A stretch of DNA of 64,000 nt from Candidatus Phytoplasma solani (GCF_040126175.1 NZ_CP155828.1:496001-560000), one strand, 5' to 3'; numbered from the stretch's first letter, positions 1-7,293 are shown. Translations and numbers: made by a program. Notes: generated by a model not told the origin, from the letters alone.

Positions 1-255
1 AGATTTTTACTTAGTTTAACTAACACGCTCCAAACCCAAGAAGAGCTCATTATTCCTGGTTTATCCAAAAATTACATTGTTTTAGTCGACCGTTGGTATG
101 ATTCTTCTTTTGCTTATCAAGGTGATGATATAAACCTTGATTATGGCGACAAAATATTAACTTCAAAATTCATAAATTATTTTTTAATTAAACCTAATTT
201 AACTGTTTATCTAGAAATTTTAGATAATATTTTTTATTTAAATATTCAACCTTGA
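1..255 (+). pseudogene. tmk: Thymidylate kinase, C-terminally truncated, 5' part outside window
   Basis: The reading frame is open from base 1 and ends at TGA 253-255. The encoded stretch contains VDRWYDSSFAYQG, the DR(Y/W)xxSxxAYQG motif of thymidylate kinase (dTMP to dTDP), followed by the PNLTVYLEI strand that normally precedes the LID arginines (LDxxPExxxxR). Here the protein stops about ten residues after that strand, so the LID and C-terminal helices are missing. Phytoplasma mobile units carry extra tmk copies, and this looks like such a copy in decay. The N-terminal half lies outside the window, so the P-loop cannot be checked. Confidence 0.7.
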
Positions 256-283
256 AAAAGGTTATCTTTTTGCACCTTTTTTT
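255..283 (+). terminator. Weak rho-independent terminator after tmk remnant
   Basis: AAAAAGGT and ACCTTTTT form an 8-bp inverted repeat around an 11-nt loop and run into a T tract. It begins inside the last bases of the tmk remnant. Confidence 0.45.
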
Positions 284-414
284 AAAAACAACATAATTGC
301 GTAAAAAAATAATTTTAATTTCATTTTCTAGGGGGATTTTCCACTTTTTTTCCCTAGCTAGTTAGTGAAATGATATAATATTTAAAAAAAATATCTTTTG
401 AAACTAGCAAATTT

Positions 415-550
415 AAAAAAAGTTTAGACACTTTTTATTTGTAATTTTAATAATTTGTTTGTTTGAAAAGATATGAAATTATCTACTTATTTTTAAGTCT
501 TAAAGAGTAATTTTTAAATAAAAAAACGTCCAAAAAAACGGAACAGCGCA
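415..550. repeat. MITE-like repeat, copy A
   Basis: The right end ends in CGGAACAGCGCAC and the left end has AAAGTTTAGACACTTTTTAT, matching the terminal inverted repeats of the copies near 29,387 and 49,005. The internal GAAAAGATATGAAATTAT and AAGTCTTAAAGA blocks are also shared. The outermost left TGTTCC is not visible here, so the copy may be eroded at that end. It has no coding capacity. It lies directly upstream of the duplicated cassette. Confidence 0.6.
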
Positions 551-714
551 CCCTTTCCAATCATGCAATCGCCCAAAAATTAAATTTAGCTTTAAAACAA
601 ATTGCAATAAAAGTAAATGTTAGAAAAACTTTTTTGATAAAAAGTGTATTAAAAATTAAAGAAATATGGAAATAAAATGAAAAATTACAAAAAAAAGAAA
701 GGAGGGAAAAGGGT

Positions 715-741
715 ATGAAAAAATATTTTTTAACATTATAA
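715..741 (+). CDS. Possible 8-codon leader peptide MKKYFLTL
   Basis: ATG 715 follows a strong AAAGGAGGGAAAAGGGT Shine-Dalgarno region and is read for eight codons to TAA 739. The same micro-ORF, with one residue changed (MKKYFLVL), sits at 2,745-2,771 in the duplicated leader with the same ribosome-binding site. Translation is inferred only from the strong site and its conservation; random short ORFs are common in such sequence. Confidence 0.35.
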   Translation: MKKYFLTL

Positions 742-761
742 TGAATTAATTATGATAATAT

Positions 762-798
762 ATATATACAGGAGGAGGAAAACTATATTTGTATATAT
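762..798 (+). promoter_or_regulatory. Leader hairpin presenting GGAGGAGG in its loop
   Basis: ATATATACA (762-770) pairs perfectly with TGTATATAT (790-798). The loop carries GGAGGAGG (771-778). The duplicated leader keeps a shorter version of the stem. It lies between the micro-ORF and the ribosome-binding site of the secreted-protein gene, so a role in controlling translation is possible. No function is shown by the sequence itself. Confidence 0.35.
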
Positions 799-822
799 TT
801 TCAAAATTAGGAGGATTGGTAA

Positions 823-1374
823 TTGTTTAAAAAAAATTTTTTTAAATATAATTATTTAATTATCTTGATGTTAACTACAATGTCGTTTAGTGTTTTATTC
901 TTGATGCCTTTACAAAATGTTTGGGGTCTTAATGATGATCAACCAAATTCACAAGAACAAACCAATCATATTTCTGCAGGAGAAACAGTGTTAGAAACTA
1001 TTACAAGTTCTTTGAGCGTTAAAACCAAATTATCCACTTCTAAATTAGTTGATGAAATAAAAAAAGAATTATTGCAATCTTTTCCAGATAAAAAAAGATA
1101 TATCACGGTTTTTATAAATCTTTTAAATGATGATATTTTAGTAGCTGAACGTTGGTCTGACGTTGCAGTTTCTAAATTTACCAAAGAAAAATACGATGAT
1201 ATTTGGATGAAACCAATTTTAAAAAGTACTTTAAAAAGTATTTTTGAAAAATCAAAAGAAATTTTAATTGTAAAACAAGATCCATCATGTAAATTTTTAA
1301 ACGATCACATAACTTCATCATTGATGATAGACAATATCGAAAGCGTTGTCAATTCACTTTGGCCAACTGCATAA
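823..1374 (+). CDS. Secreted protein, effector candidate
   Basis: This encodes 183 residues and starts with TTG at 823, chosen because GGAGG (811-815) lies seven bases upstream and no ATG precedes the signal sequence. Residues 1-35 are a basic N-terminus (FKKNFFKYNY) and a hydrophobic core, consistent with a Sec signal peptide probably cleaved near VWG/LND. The mature part is about 145 hydrophilic residues with no membrane segment and one cysteine. The signal sequence is not of the SVM type. I do not recognise the family. A small secreted protein in a mobile-unit-like region fits an effector or surface role, but that is inference. A terminator follows directly. Confidence 0.7.
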   Translation: MFKKNFFKYNYLIILMLTTMSFSVLFLMPLQNVWGLNDDQPNSQEQTNHISAGETVLETITSSLSVKTKLSTSKLVDEIKKELLQSFPDKKRYITVFINLLNDDILVAERWSDVAVSKFTKEKYDDIWMKPILKSTLKSIFEKSKEILIVKQDPSCKFLNDHITSSLMIDNIESVVNSLWPTA

Positions 1375-1401
1375 GCATTTATTTTTTAAAGTTTCAACAG
1401 T

Positions 1402-1433
1402 AAAAAAAACTACTATTTAGAAGTAGTTTTTTT
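1402..1433 (+). terminator. Rho-independent terminator of the secreted-protein gene
   Basis: AAAAAACTACT, a short loop, then AGTAGTTTTTTT forms an 11-bp stem followed by a T run, about 30 bases after the stop at 1,374. Confidence 0.8.
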
Positions 1434-1442
1434 AATTTTTAG

Positions 1443-1469
1443 TTGAAAAAAAATTAAAAAGAGTATAAT
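1443..1469 (+). promoter_or_regulatory. Putative sigma-70 promoter of the first surface-repeat gene
   Basis: TTGAAA (1443-1448) and TATAAT (1464-1469) are 15 bases apart, slightly short of the optimal 17. The site lies just after the preceding terminator and about 85 bases before ATG 1555. Confidence 0.5.
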
Positions 1470-1554
1470 AATAGTAGAATTATTTTTTTAATTTTAAATT
1501 GATAATTCTAAAGAAATAAAATTGTCTAAAATATGATAGAAAGGAAATATTAAA

Positions 1555-2139
1555 ATGGAACAACAACAAAAGAAAAAGCTAATAATTGGCTCTATTATTT
1601 CAACTGTTTGTGTAGTTTTACTAGTAGTTTTATTAATTTTTATGTTAGGAAAAACAGAATTATCAGAAGTTTTAAAACCTAACAAAGATAAAATTGAATT
1701 AACACAAGTTGAAAAAGGTGAACCAGAAGTTGAATCAGTTTTAAATAAAGTCAAAAAAGAAAACGCTAAAGTGGAATTAAAAGATGTAACAATTGCTATT
1801 GTTGATAATAAATTAAAAGTAGCAGTTAAAGCAAATTCTAATAATCTTAAAGGCGACCCAGTAAGTTTTGATTTTGAAGTTAAAACAGAACAATCATCAA
1901 CTCAAAAAGAATTATCAGAAGTTTTAAAACCTAACAAAGATAAAATTGAATTAACACAAGCTGAAAAAGGTAAACCAGAAGTTGAATCAGTTTTAAATAA
2001 AGTCAAAAAAGCAGACGCTCAAGTGGAATTAAAAGATGTAACAATTGCTATTGTTGATAATAAATTAAAAGTAGCAGTTAAAGCAAATTCTAATAATCTT
2101 AAAGGCGACCCAGTAAGTTTTGATTTTGAAGTTAAATAA
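1555..2139 (+). CDS. Membrane-anchored repeat surface protein, two modules
   Basis: This encodes 194 residues; the start ATG has AAAGGAAAT upstream. MEQQQKKKLIIG is a cytoplasmic basic stop followed by one membrane span (about residues 8-33), so the rest should lie outside the cell. The outer part has two modules in an 84-residue period (starting at base 1,657 and 1,909), each with ELSEVLKPNKDKIELTQ, a VLNKVKK helix, and a strand-like part ending GDPVSFDFEV. They are joined by the linker TEQSSTQK. The N-anchored architecture is like phytoplasma immunodominant membrane proteins of the Imp type, and the module tail loosely recalls repeats in mollicute surface lipoproteins. Both comparisons are inference, as I do not recognise the family. 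Confidence 0.8.
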   Translation: MEQQQKKKLIIGSIISTVCVVLLVVLLIFMLGKTELSEVLKPNKDKIELTQVEKGEPEVESVLNKVKKENAKVELKDVTIAIVDNKLKVAVKANSNNLKGDPVSFDFEVKTEQSSTQKELSEVLKPNKDKIELTQAEKGKPEVESVLNKVKKADAQVELKDVTIAIVDNKLKVAVKANSNNLKGDPVSFDFEVK

Positions 2140-2223
2140 GTTTAAACAAACACAAACAAATAATAAATATTTATCTCAAGTTAATTAAACATTTTTATTT
2201 CCCCTTATCATTTTAGAAAAATT

Positions 2224-2253
2224 AAAGACTATCTTTTTAGATAGTCTTTTTTT
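2224..2253 (+). terminator. Rho-independent terminator (cassette copy 1)
   Basis: AAAGACTATCT, loop TTTT, AGATAGTCTTT, then a T run. The same hairpin follows the second cassette at 4,008. Confidence 0.85.
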
Positions 2254-2446
2254 GTTCTTTTTTTTGAATTTTTTCATTATTATTTATTTTAATAAAAATA
2301 AAAAGATAAAAGGGGGATTACTTTTAAAAAGACGATTAGTAACTAAAAAATTATATAATTAAAATGTAATAATGATGTCATACATAAACATTATTACAAA
2401 ATAACTCCATTGGAAAAAACAAATGTGACTTGAAACATTATTTTTC

Positions 2447-2513
2447 GGCCCTATAGCCAAGTGGTAAGACATGGCTCTGCAAAAGCTTGATCATCGGTTC
2501 AAATGAATAGGTG
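2447..2513 (+). pseudogene. Decayed tRNA-Cys (GCA anticodon) fragment
   Basis: GGCCCTATAGCCAAGTGGTAA matches the 5' half of a bacterial tRNA-Cys. It is followed by an anticodon loop CTGCAAA and the T arm start ATCGGTTCAAAT. The 3' strand of the T stem is missing (GAATAGG instead of CCGAT...), the D stem has GCC opposite GAC, and the acceptor cannot close. It therefore looks like a truncated, non-functional copy. Confidence 0.65.
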
Positions 2514-2744
2514 AAAAGTGAACAAAGTTTTTTTTAAATGCTATTTTTACTTTAAAAACTAAAAAAAACAAAGATAATCAAAAACAATAATAATTATGTT
2601 ATTTAAATTATACATATTTTTTTCGATAATATTGTAATAAAAGTAAATGTGAGAAAAACTTTTTTGATAAAAAGTATATTAAAAATTAAAGAAATATGGA
2701 AATAAAATGAAAAATTACAAAAAAAATAAAGGAGGGAAAAGGGT

Positions 2745-2771
2745 ATGAAAAAATATTTTTTAGTATTATAA
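2745..2771 (+). CDS. Possible 8-codon leader peptide MKKYFLVL
   Basis: This is the second copy of the micro-ORF at 715, preceded by AAAGGAGGGAAAAGGGT. It differs from the first by one codon (Thr to Val). The reading frame and ribosome-binding site are preserved despite substitutions nearby. Confidence 0.35.
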   Translation: MKKYFLVL

Positions 2772-2857
2772 TGAATTAATTATGATAATATGTATATACA
2801 GGAAGAGGAAGACTATATTTGTATATATTTTAAAATTAGGAAATACTAAATATTAAA

Positions 2858-3703
2858 ATGGGACAGCAACAAAAGAAAAAGCTAATAATTGGCGCTATTA
2901 TTTCAACTATTTGTGTAGTTTTACTAGTAGTTTTATTAGTTTTTATGTTAGGAAAAACAGAATTATCAGAAGTTTTAAAACCTAACAAAGATAAAATTGA
3001 ATTAACACAAGTTGAAAAAGGTGAACCAGAAGTTGAATCAGTTTTAAATAAAGTCAAAAAAGCAGACACTCAAGTGGAATTAAAAGATGTAACAATTGCT
3101 ATTGTTGATAATAAATTAAAAGTAGCAGTTAAAGCAAATTCTAAGAATCTTAAAGGCGACCCAGTAAGTTTTGATTTTGAAGTTAAAACAGAACAATCAT
3201 CAACTCAAAAAGAATTATCAGAAGTTTTAAAACCTAACAAAGATAAAATTGAATTAACACAAGTTGAAAAAGGTGAACCAGAAGTTGAATCAGTTTTAAA
3301 TAAAGTCAAAAAAGCAGACACTCAAGTAGAATTAAAAGATGTAACAATTGCTATTGTTGATAATAAATTAAAAGTAGCAGTTAAAGCAAATTCTAAGAAT
3401 CTTAAAGGCGACCCAGTAAGTTTTAATTTTGAAGTTAAAACAGAACAATCATCAACTCAAAAAGAATTATCAGAAGTTTTAAAACCTAACAAAGATAAAA
3501 TTGAATTAACACAAGTTGAAAAAGGTGAACCAGAAGTTGAATCAGTTTTAAATAAAGTCAAAAAAGCAGACACTCAAGTAGAATTAAAAGATGTAACAAT
3601 TGCTATTGTTGATAATAAATTAAAAGTAGCAGTTAAAGCAAATTCTAAGAATCTTAAAGGCGACCCAGTAAGTTTTAATTTTGAAGTTGAAGACTTATTA
3701 TAA
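2858..3703 (+). CDS. Membrane-anchored repeat surface protein, three modules
   Basis: This encodes 281 residues and is a paralogue of the gene at 1,555 with the same anchor (MGQQQKKKLIIG plus one membrane span). It has three near-identical 84-residue modules, starting at bases 2,960, 3,212 and 3,464. Changes between modules are single residues (DFEV/NFEV, KADTQ). The near identity at DNA level points to recent expansion or gene conversion. The protein ends in EVEDLL at TAA 3,701, but the frame continues beyond with a recognisable fourth module, so this gene is itself shortened. Its expression signals come from the leader of the secreted-protein gene of copy 1. The function is unknown; exposure at the cell surface is inferred from topology. 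Confidence 0.8.
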   Translation: MGQQQKKKLIIGAIISTICVVLLVVLLVFMLGKTELSEVLKPNKDKIELTQVEKGEPEVESVLNKVKKADTQVELKDVTIAIVDNKLKVAVKANSKNLKGDPVSFDFEVKTEQSSTQKELSEVLKPNKDKIELTQVEKGEPEVESVLNKVKKADTQVELKDVTIAIVDNKLKVAVKANSKNLKGDPVSFNFEVKTEQSSTQKELSEVLKPNKDKIELTQVEKGEPEVESVLNKVKKADTQVELKDVTIAIVDNKLKVAVKANSKNLKGDPVSFNFEVEDLL

Positions 3704-3924
3704 GTTTTATATTCTGACAAAGAAACAATTACATTAACAAAAGCTGAAAAAGGTAAACCAAAAATTCAAGAAGTTTTAGATAAAGTCAAAAAAGCAGACG
3801 CTAAAGTGGAATTTGAAGATGTAACAATTGCTATTGAAAATGATCAATTAAAAGCAACAGTTAAAGCAAATTCTAATAAATCTTAAAGGCGACCCAGTAA
3901 GTTTTAATTTTGAAGTTAAATAAG
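3704..3924 (+). pseudogene. Cut-off fourth module of the surface-repeat protein
   Basis: In frame after TAA 3,701, the sequence reads VLYSDKETITLTKAEKGKPK, then VLDKVKKADAKVEFEDVTIAI and KATVKANSN. This is a diverged version of the 84-residue module. One extra A in AATAAATCTTAAAGG, compared with AATAATCTTAAAGG in the other modules, causes a second stop. The other frame then gives GDPVSFNFEVK and TAA. A nonsense change plus a +1 insertion therefore removed the last module. Confidence 0.75.
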
Positions 3925-4007
3925 TTTAAACAAACACAAACAAATAATAAATATTTATCTCAAGTTAATTAAACATTTTTATTTCCCCTTATCATTTTAG
4001 AAAAATT

Positions 4008-4036
4008 AAAGACTATCTTTTTAGATAGTCTTTTTT
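4008..4036 (+). terminator. Rho-independent terminator (cassette copy 2)
   Basis: AAAGACTATCT, TTTT, AGATAGTCTTTTTT; identical in stem to the terminator at 2,224. Confidence 0.85.
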
Positions 4037-4208
4037 GTTCTTTTTTTGAGTTTTTTCATTACTATTTATTTTAATAAAAATAAAAAAATAAAAAGGGAAA
4101 TTACTTTTAAAAAGACGATTAGTAACTAAAAAATTATATAATTAAAATGTAATAATGATGTCATACATAAACATTATTACAAAATAACTCCATTGAAAGA
4201 CAAATGAC

Positions 4209-4778
4209 TTGAAAAGAAAAAAAATATACTTAATTTTTATTTGCCTTTTAATCTTAGTGATAAGTGCTACTATTATTGGATTAATATATTGGCCCAAGGA
4301 AGAAATAATAAAATTGCCTGAAAAGTTTAAAACAGAAAAAGCTAACACTATCTATCTTAATTTAACTAAAAAAGAAAACAGTATAGAAATTTTAAATGAT
4401 TATATTATCTTTGAAGACACAAAACTTTCTAACAACCCAAAATATTTTTACAATAACGAAGGCAAAATAACCTCTTTACAATATTATAACTCTGATAACT
4501 CTAAAAGTGAAAAATGTAATTTAATTTACCAACGAAACGGACGAATAAAACAAAAAGAATGTTATAATCCTGATGGAATATATGAAAAAAACTATATATA
4601 TAAATATAACAAACTAGGACAAATTATCACCAAAGAAGAAGACAATCTACAAACAAGCAATAATTTTAAATATGAATATATTTATAATGATTTGCATCAA
4701 CTAACATATCTACAACAATATTTCCCTAATGGTGTTACAGGGGTAAAATTAGCTTATGTTTATAAGCCTTCAAATTAA
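4209..4778 (+). CDS. DUF2963-like membrane-anchored protein
   Basis: This encodes 189 residues with a TTG start at 4,209; there is no good ribosome-binding site, and the nearby ATG at 4,204 is out of frame. KRKKIYLIFICLLILVISAT is a basic N-terminus plus a membrane span or signal anchor. The remainder is tyrosine- and asparagine-rich with repeated YxYNxxGxI units (YFYNNEGKITS, YKYNKLGQIIT, YIYNDLHQL), typical of the phytoplasma family DUF2963. The function of that family is unknown. The start lies inside the 3' flank shared by the duplicated cassettes, which suggests copy 1 once had the same neighbour. A terminator follows at 4,858. Confidence 0.65.
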   Translation: MKRKKIYLIFICLLILVISATIIGLIYWPKEEIIKLPEKFKTEKANTIYLNLTKKENSIEILNDYIIFEDTKLSNNPKYFYNNEGKITSLQYYNSDNSKSEKCNLIYQRNGRIKQKECYNPDGIYEKNYIYKYNKLGQIITKEEDNLQTSNNFKYEYIYNDLHQLTYLQQYFPNGVTGVKLAYVYKPSN

Positions 4779-4857
4779 AAAAACTTTGAAATAATTTTAA
4801 TTTTTAGTATAAAAAATAAGCGAAGTGCGCTCCAAAAAACCCACACAAAATTAAATA

Positions 4858-4885
4858 AAAGATTAACTTTTAAGTTGGTCTTTTA
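4858..4885 (+). terminator. Rho-independent terminator after the DUF2963-like gene
   Basis: AAAGATTAACTT and AAGTTGGTCTTT pair (with G-U pairs) around a 2-base loop, followed by TTATTT. Confidence 0.65.
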
Positions 4886-4977
4886 TTTATAATTTTTAAG
4901 TTATTTTTTTATATGACAATAATTCTTTTTCAGAAAAAAACTTTTCATTAATCAATAAAAAAGGGAGCTATTAATTA

Positions 4978-5097
4978 ATGTTTAAATTTAAAAATAATTT
5001 TAACATATTTTCTTTTTTTATAAGTTTGATTATTGAAATTATTGCAATTTTTTATTTTACTAATAGTATTAACTTAAAAGAAACATATCAATTTTAA
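4978..5097 (+). CDS. Small membrane peptide, probably a gene remnant
   Basis: The ATG has AAAAAGGGAGC about eight bases upstream. The 39-residue product (MFKFKNNFNIFSFFISLIIE... to TYQF) is one membrane span with a basic start, like the anchor of many mobile-unit proteins. It ends without any outer domain, so it may be the truncated 5' end of a larger membrane protein. I do not recognise the family. Confidence 0.4.
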   Translation: MFKFKNNFNIFSFFISLIIEIIAIFYFTNSINLKETYQF

Positions 5098-5140
5098 AAG
5101 TGAACATTTAAAGGAAAAATGTAAACTCAGTTTTTTTGGG

Positions 5141-6667
5141 ACGCTCTAAAGTGAATTTTTTTTGATATTTCGAGGTTTGATCGTGATAGAATCATGGCGT
5201 TTCAGAGTTTAATCTTATTACCATGAGCCCCACACACCACCGTGCGAGCAAGTTTCCAAGCACACGGCGGTTCCGAATCTCCGCTGATTTTCATCAGTCC
5301 GTCATTGAAACCTTCAGGGTTTAGGGTTAATGGAATCACTCTGTTTCATCCCCCAGGTAACAGTTTTACTCTATTGCATTTCTCATTTCTGAGTTTGCTT
5401 TACATCCTCCAGACTATCTCCGCTTTGTGAGTCTGTCTTTGTTGGGATCACCTGCTTTCCCATCTATTATGTTTGACGTGAAGAGATTTGGTTCCCCTTT
5501 CGCCTTGTGAGGGTTGTTATCCCTTTCCTTGGTAGGTCAGTGCATTAATTTATTCCAAAATTAACTTTGAACTTTCTACGACTACTATACGGTTCTGATT
5601 TTTCCTTGAATCTATCAACTTAATGATATTTTAACTAGTTACCTAGTGATTTTTAGGGAGATAAAAGTTACTCTAATTTACTACCAATTCCCTTAGGTGA
5701 GATGACCTTGGCTTAGGTAAATACCGTTTAGCCAGGTGAATAATTAGCTTTTTTAATTGATAATTTTAAATATCCAGCTCCATGATATCTAAATAGCTAA
5801 CTTCAGAGTGTTTTGCTATTATCTCTGAGCTCTAATATTGCATTTCTTTATTCTCTTAGGTTCATTTCCGAACTTATCCGTAGGAATATCATCTTGCGGG
5901 TTCATCTTAGGTTATAGCTTTCCTTCAATCCGCTTTCGATCTCTGTGCTGTAATTTTTGGTTCTTTCGTTCCGAAAACCGAGATCATGATGTCACATATT
6001 ATCTTGTGTGTAGGAGTGGTTAATTCCCTAGTAAATTAGGCATCTTTCTCGCCCAAGCTGAATTATTAATTGAAATCATTTAAATTTGTTTTTTGAGTAA
6101 ATTAAAAGAGAATAAAAATATCTCTTTTTTAGTGTGGTGTTAAAACTTGATTTAAAATAAAATATAAATTTTATAAATTAGTTTTATTTTCAAAAATTGT
6201 TGCTAGTTTTAATGAATGATTTTTTTGTGATTAATTTATTTGATGAATTAAATAAATTAATTGAATTTTTATTTTCTTGAAAATTTGATTTTAATTTTGC
6301 CAATTTTTCGATTGAAAATTTTTTTTTGAGGGTAAATCTCTTTTCAAATTAAAAAGTAAACTTTTAATTGTTTTATAAAAATAAGCATTTAAGCTTTTAT
6401 TTTCTATTTTTTTAAAATGGCCACTTTTCTCACTTACAATTTCAAACATTTTTAAAAATAAATCTTTTTTTCTAAAAATTCATAATTAAAATTCCAATTT
6501 GAAACTTCTTTCAAAATTTTTCTAATTATCGTTTCTAAAATTGAATCTGCTTTTTTTTGTCAATTTCATTTTTATCAAATTTTATTTTTTTTAAATACGG
6601 TATAACTATAAAATCTTTAAAACTTATTTTAATTTCTTGAATAATTTTTTTTTGTAATTGTTTTCAT
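5141..6667 (-). pseudogene. Sigma-factor-like gene, decayed, interrupted by a group II intron-like element (copy 1)
   Basis: On the minus strand from ATG 6,667 the sequence reads KTITKK, then (after frameshifts) IKISFKDFIVIPYLKK, SILETIIRKILKEVSNWNFN, FEIVSEKSGHFKKIENKSLN and AYFYKTIKSLLFNLKR. The last stretch resembles region 2 of sigma-70-type factors, and phytoplasma mobile units carry sigma-factor-like genes; the identity is inference. Several in-frame stops show decay. Comparison with the copy at 9,690-10,220 shows that the 3' part (around AAAGTAATTTTTTTGATATT) is displaced here to 5,141-5,175, with the intron-like element between. Confidence 0.5.
5180..6054 (-). mobile_element. Group II intron-like element without reverse transcriptase
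   Basis: This stretch is clearly richer in G+C and in structure than its surroundings and has no long ORF. On the minus strand it begins near GGGCGAGAAAGATGCC (compare GUGYG), carries DI-like ATCGAAAGCGGATTGAAGG, and a domain III/IV-like block CCGTATAGTAGTCGTAGAAAG. Near the end is a domain V-like hairpin, GCCGTGTGCTTGGAAAC then GCTCGCACGGT (5,238-5,273), and a TCATGG/CCATGA stem in the place of domain VI. The distal domain V helix is mispaired. It interrupts a sigma-like gene that is uninterrupted at 9,840-9,900. Boundaries are approximate. It is probably an ORF-less and perhaps inactive intron. Confidence 0.55.
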
Positions 6668-6701
6668 TTTTTTCTTCTTTCTTTAAACTAAGAAAGTCAA
6701 C

Positions 6702-6733
6702 AAAAAAAGACTTACGATTTTGTAAGTCTTTTA
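6702..6733. terminator. Conserved hairpin upstream of the sigma-like gene (copy 1)
   Basis: AAAAGACTTACGATTTTGTAAGTCTTTT is a strong stem with A and T tails, able to act in both directions. The same hairpin stands at the same distance upstream of all three sigma-like copies. Confidence 0.7.
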
Positions 6734-6919
6734 CTTTATTAAATTGTAAAAAGTTTTAAATTTTATTGTCAGTGCAAAAATTAAAAAACCATAAATAAGA
6801 AATGGTATTTTTTTTATGATTTTATTGATGTTTTTATCCTCCTTTTGATATTTTTTATATTAATTATGAACGCCTTTTTACGTAGTGTAGTATGTGAAAA
6901 AAAGAGAAATTAGGGTATA

Positions 6920-6948
6920 AAAAAGACTCTCATAAAGGAGAGTCTATT
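6920..6948 (-). terminator. Terminator of the SVM gene at 6,955
   Basis: AGACTCT and AGAGTCT pair around an 8-base loop; on the minus strand it is followed by a T-rich stretch just after the stop codon. Confidence 0.7.
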
Positions 6949-6954
6949 AAAATT

Positions 6955-7293
6955 TTAGTTTTCTTTTGGGATTTTATTTAAATCTAATTTTTTTTTATTG
7001 TTATTTGTTCGTTGTTGGTTTATATTAAAAAACAAGAAATTTTCTATTTCTTTTATGGGAGCATTTTTTAAATGAGGATATTTTTGTTTTATTTGTTTGA
7101 TATTTTCTTGACTTTTTTTTACTAATTTAAAAAAATCATTAATTTCTTTATCACTAGGTTTGTCATTTAAAATTTGTTTACCTTTACTGTTTTCTGTCGC
7201 CATGACTTGATGAATATTAGTAATTAAAAATAACCCTAAACAAACTAATAAAACTATTTTAAATAAAAATAATTGTTTTTTTACTTTAAACAT
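6955..7293 (-). CDS. SVM-type secreted protein, effector candidate
   Basis: This encodes 112 residues; ATG 7,293 is preceded by AAAGGAGTTATCAATTA. Residues 1-32 are the phytoplasma SVM signal peptide (basic MFKVKKQ, hydrophobic core, ending HQVMA), identical to that of the next gene. The mature chain of about 80 residues is charged and largely helical (KEINDFFKLVKKSQENIKQI), with no cysteine and no membrane span. Proteins of this class are released by SecA-dependent export and several are plant-active effectors. The mature part does not match SAP11, SAP54 or TENGU as far as I can judge, so the function is open. A terminator at 6,920 suggests single-gene transcription. Confidence 0.8.
   Translation of the reverse strand: MFKVKKQLFLFKIVLLVCLGLFLITNIHQVMATENSKGKQILNDKPSDKEINDFFKLVKKSQENIKQIKQKYPHLKNAPIKEIENFLFFNINQQRTNNNKKKLDLNKIPKEN

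Larger units (their letters stand above)
600..2434 (+). repeat. Tandem duplication, copy 1 (leader, secreted gene, surface gene, 3' region)
   Basis: The leader at about 600-810 matches 2,632-2,842, the coding region 1,555-2,139 matches 2,858 onward, and the 3' flank 2,140-2,434 matches about 3,922-4,214, with only scattered differences. This copy retains the secreted-protein gene (823-1,374), which the second copy lacks. It ends where the second copy continues into the DUF2963-like gene. Confidence 0.8.
2632..4214 (+). repeat. Tandem duplication, copy 2
   Basis: This is the second copy of the cassette described at 600-2,434. The leader is joined directly to a surface-repeat gene: the bases after AAAATTAGGA come from the region just upstream of the other paralogue. 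The secreted-protein gene is therefore absent. The 3' flank runs on into the DUF2963-like gene. Confidence 0.8.

Noticed and set aside
1494-1754. Minus-strand ORFs opposite the surface-repeat genes (also 2,836-3,069)
   Set aside because: They are shadows produced by the repeated modules and carry no start signals.
5242-6023. Two plus-strand open frames of about 60 residues in the G+C-richer region
   Set aside because: They lie inside the group II intron-like element, have no ribosome-binding site and no recognisable motif; the structure on the minus strand explains the sequence better.
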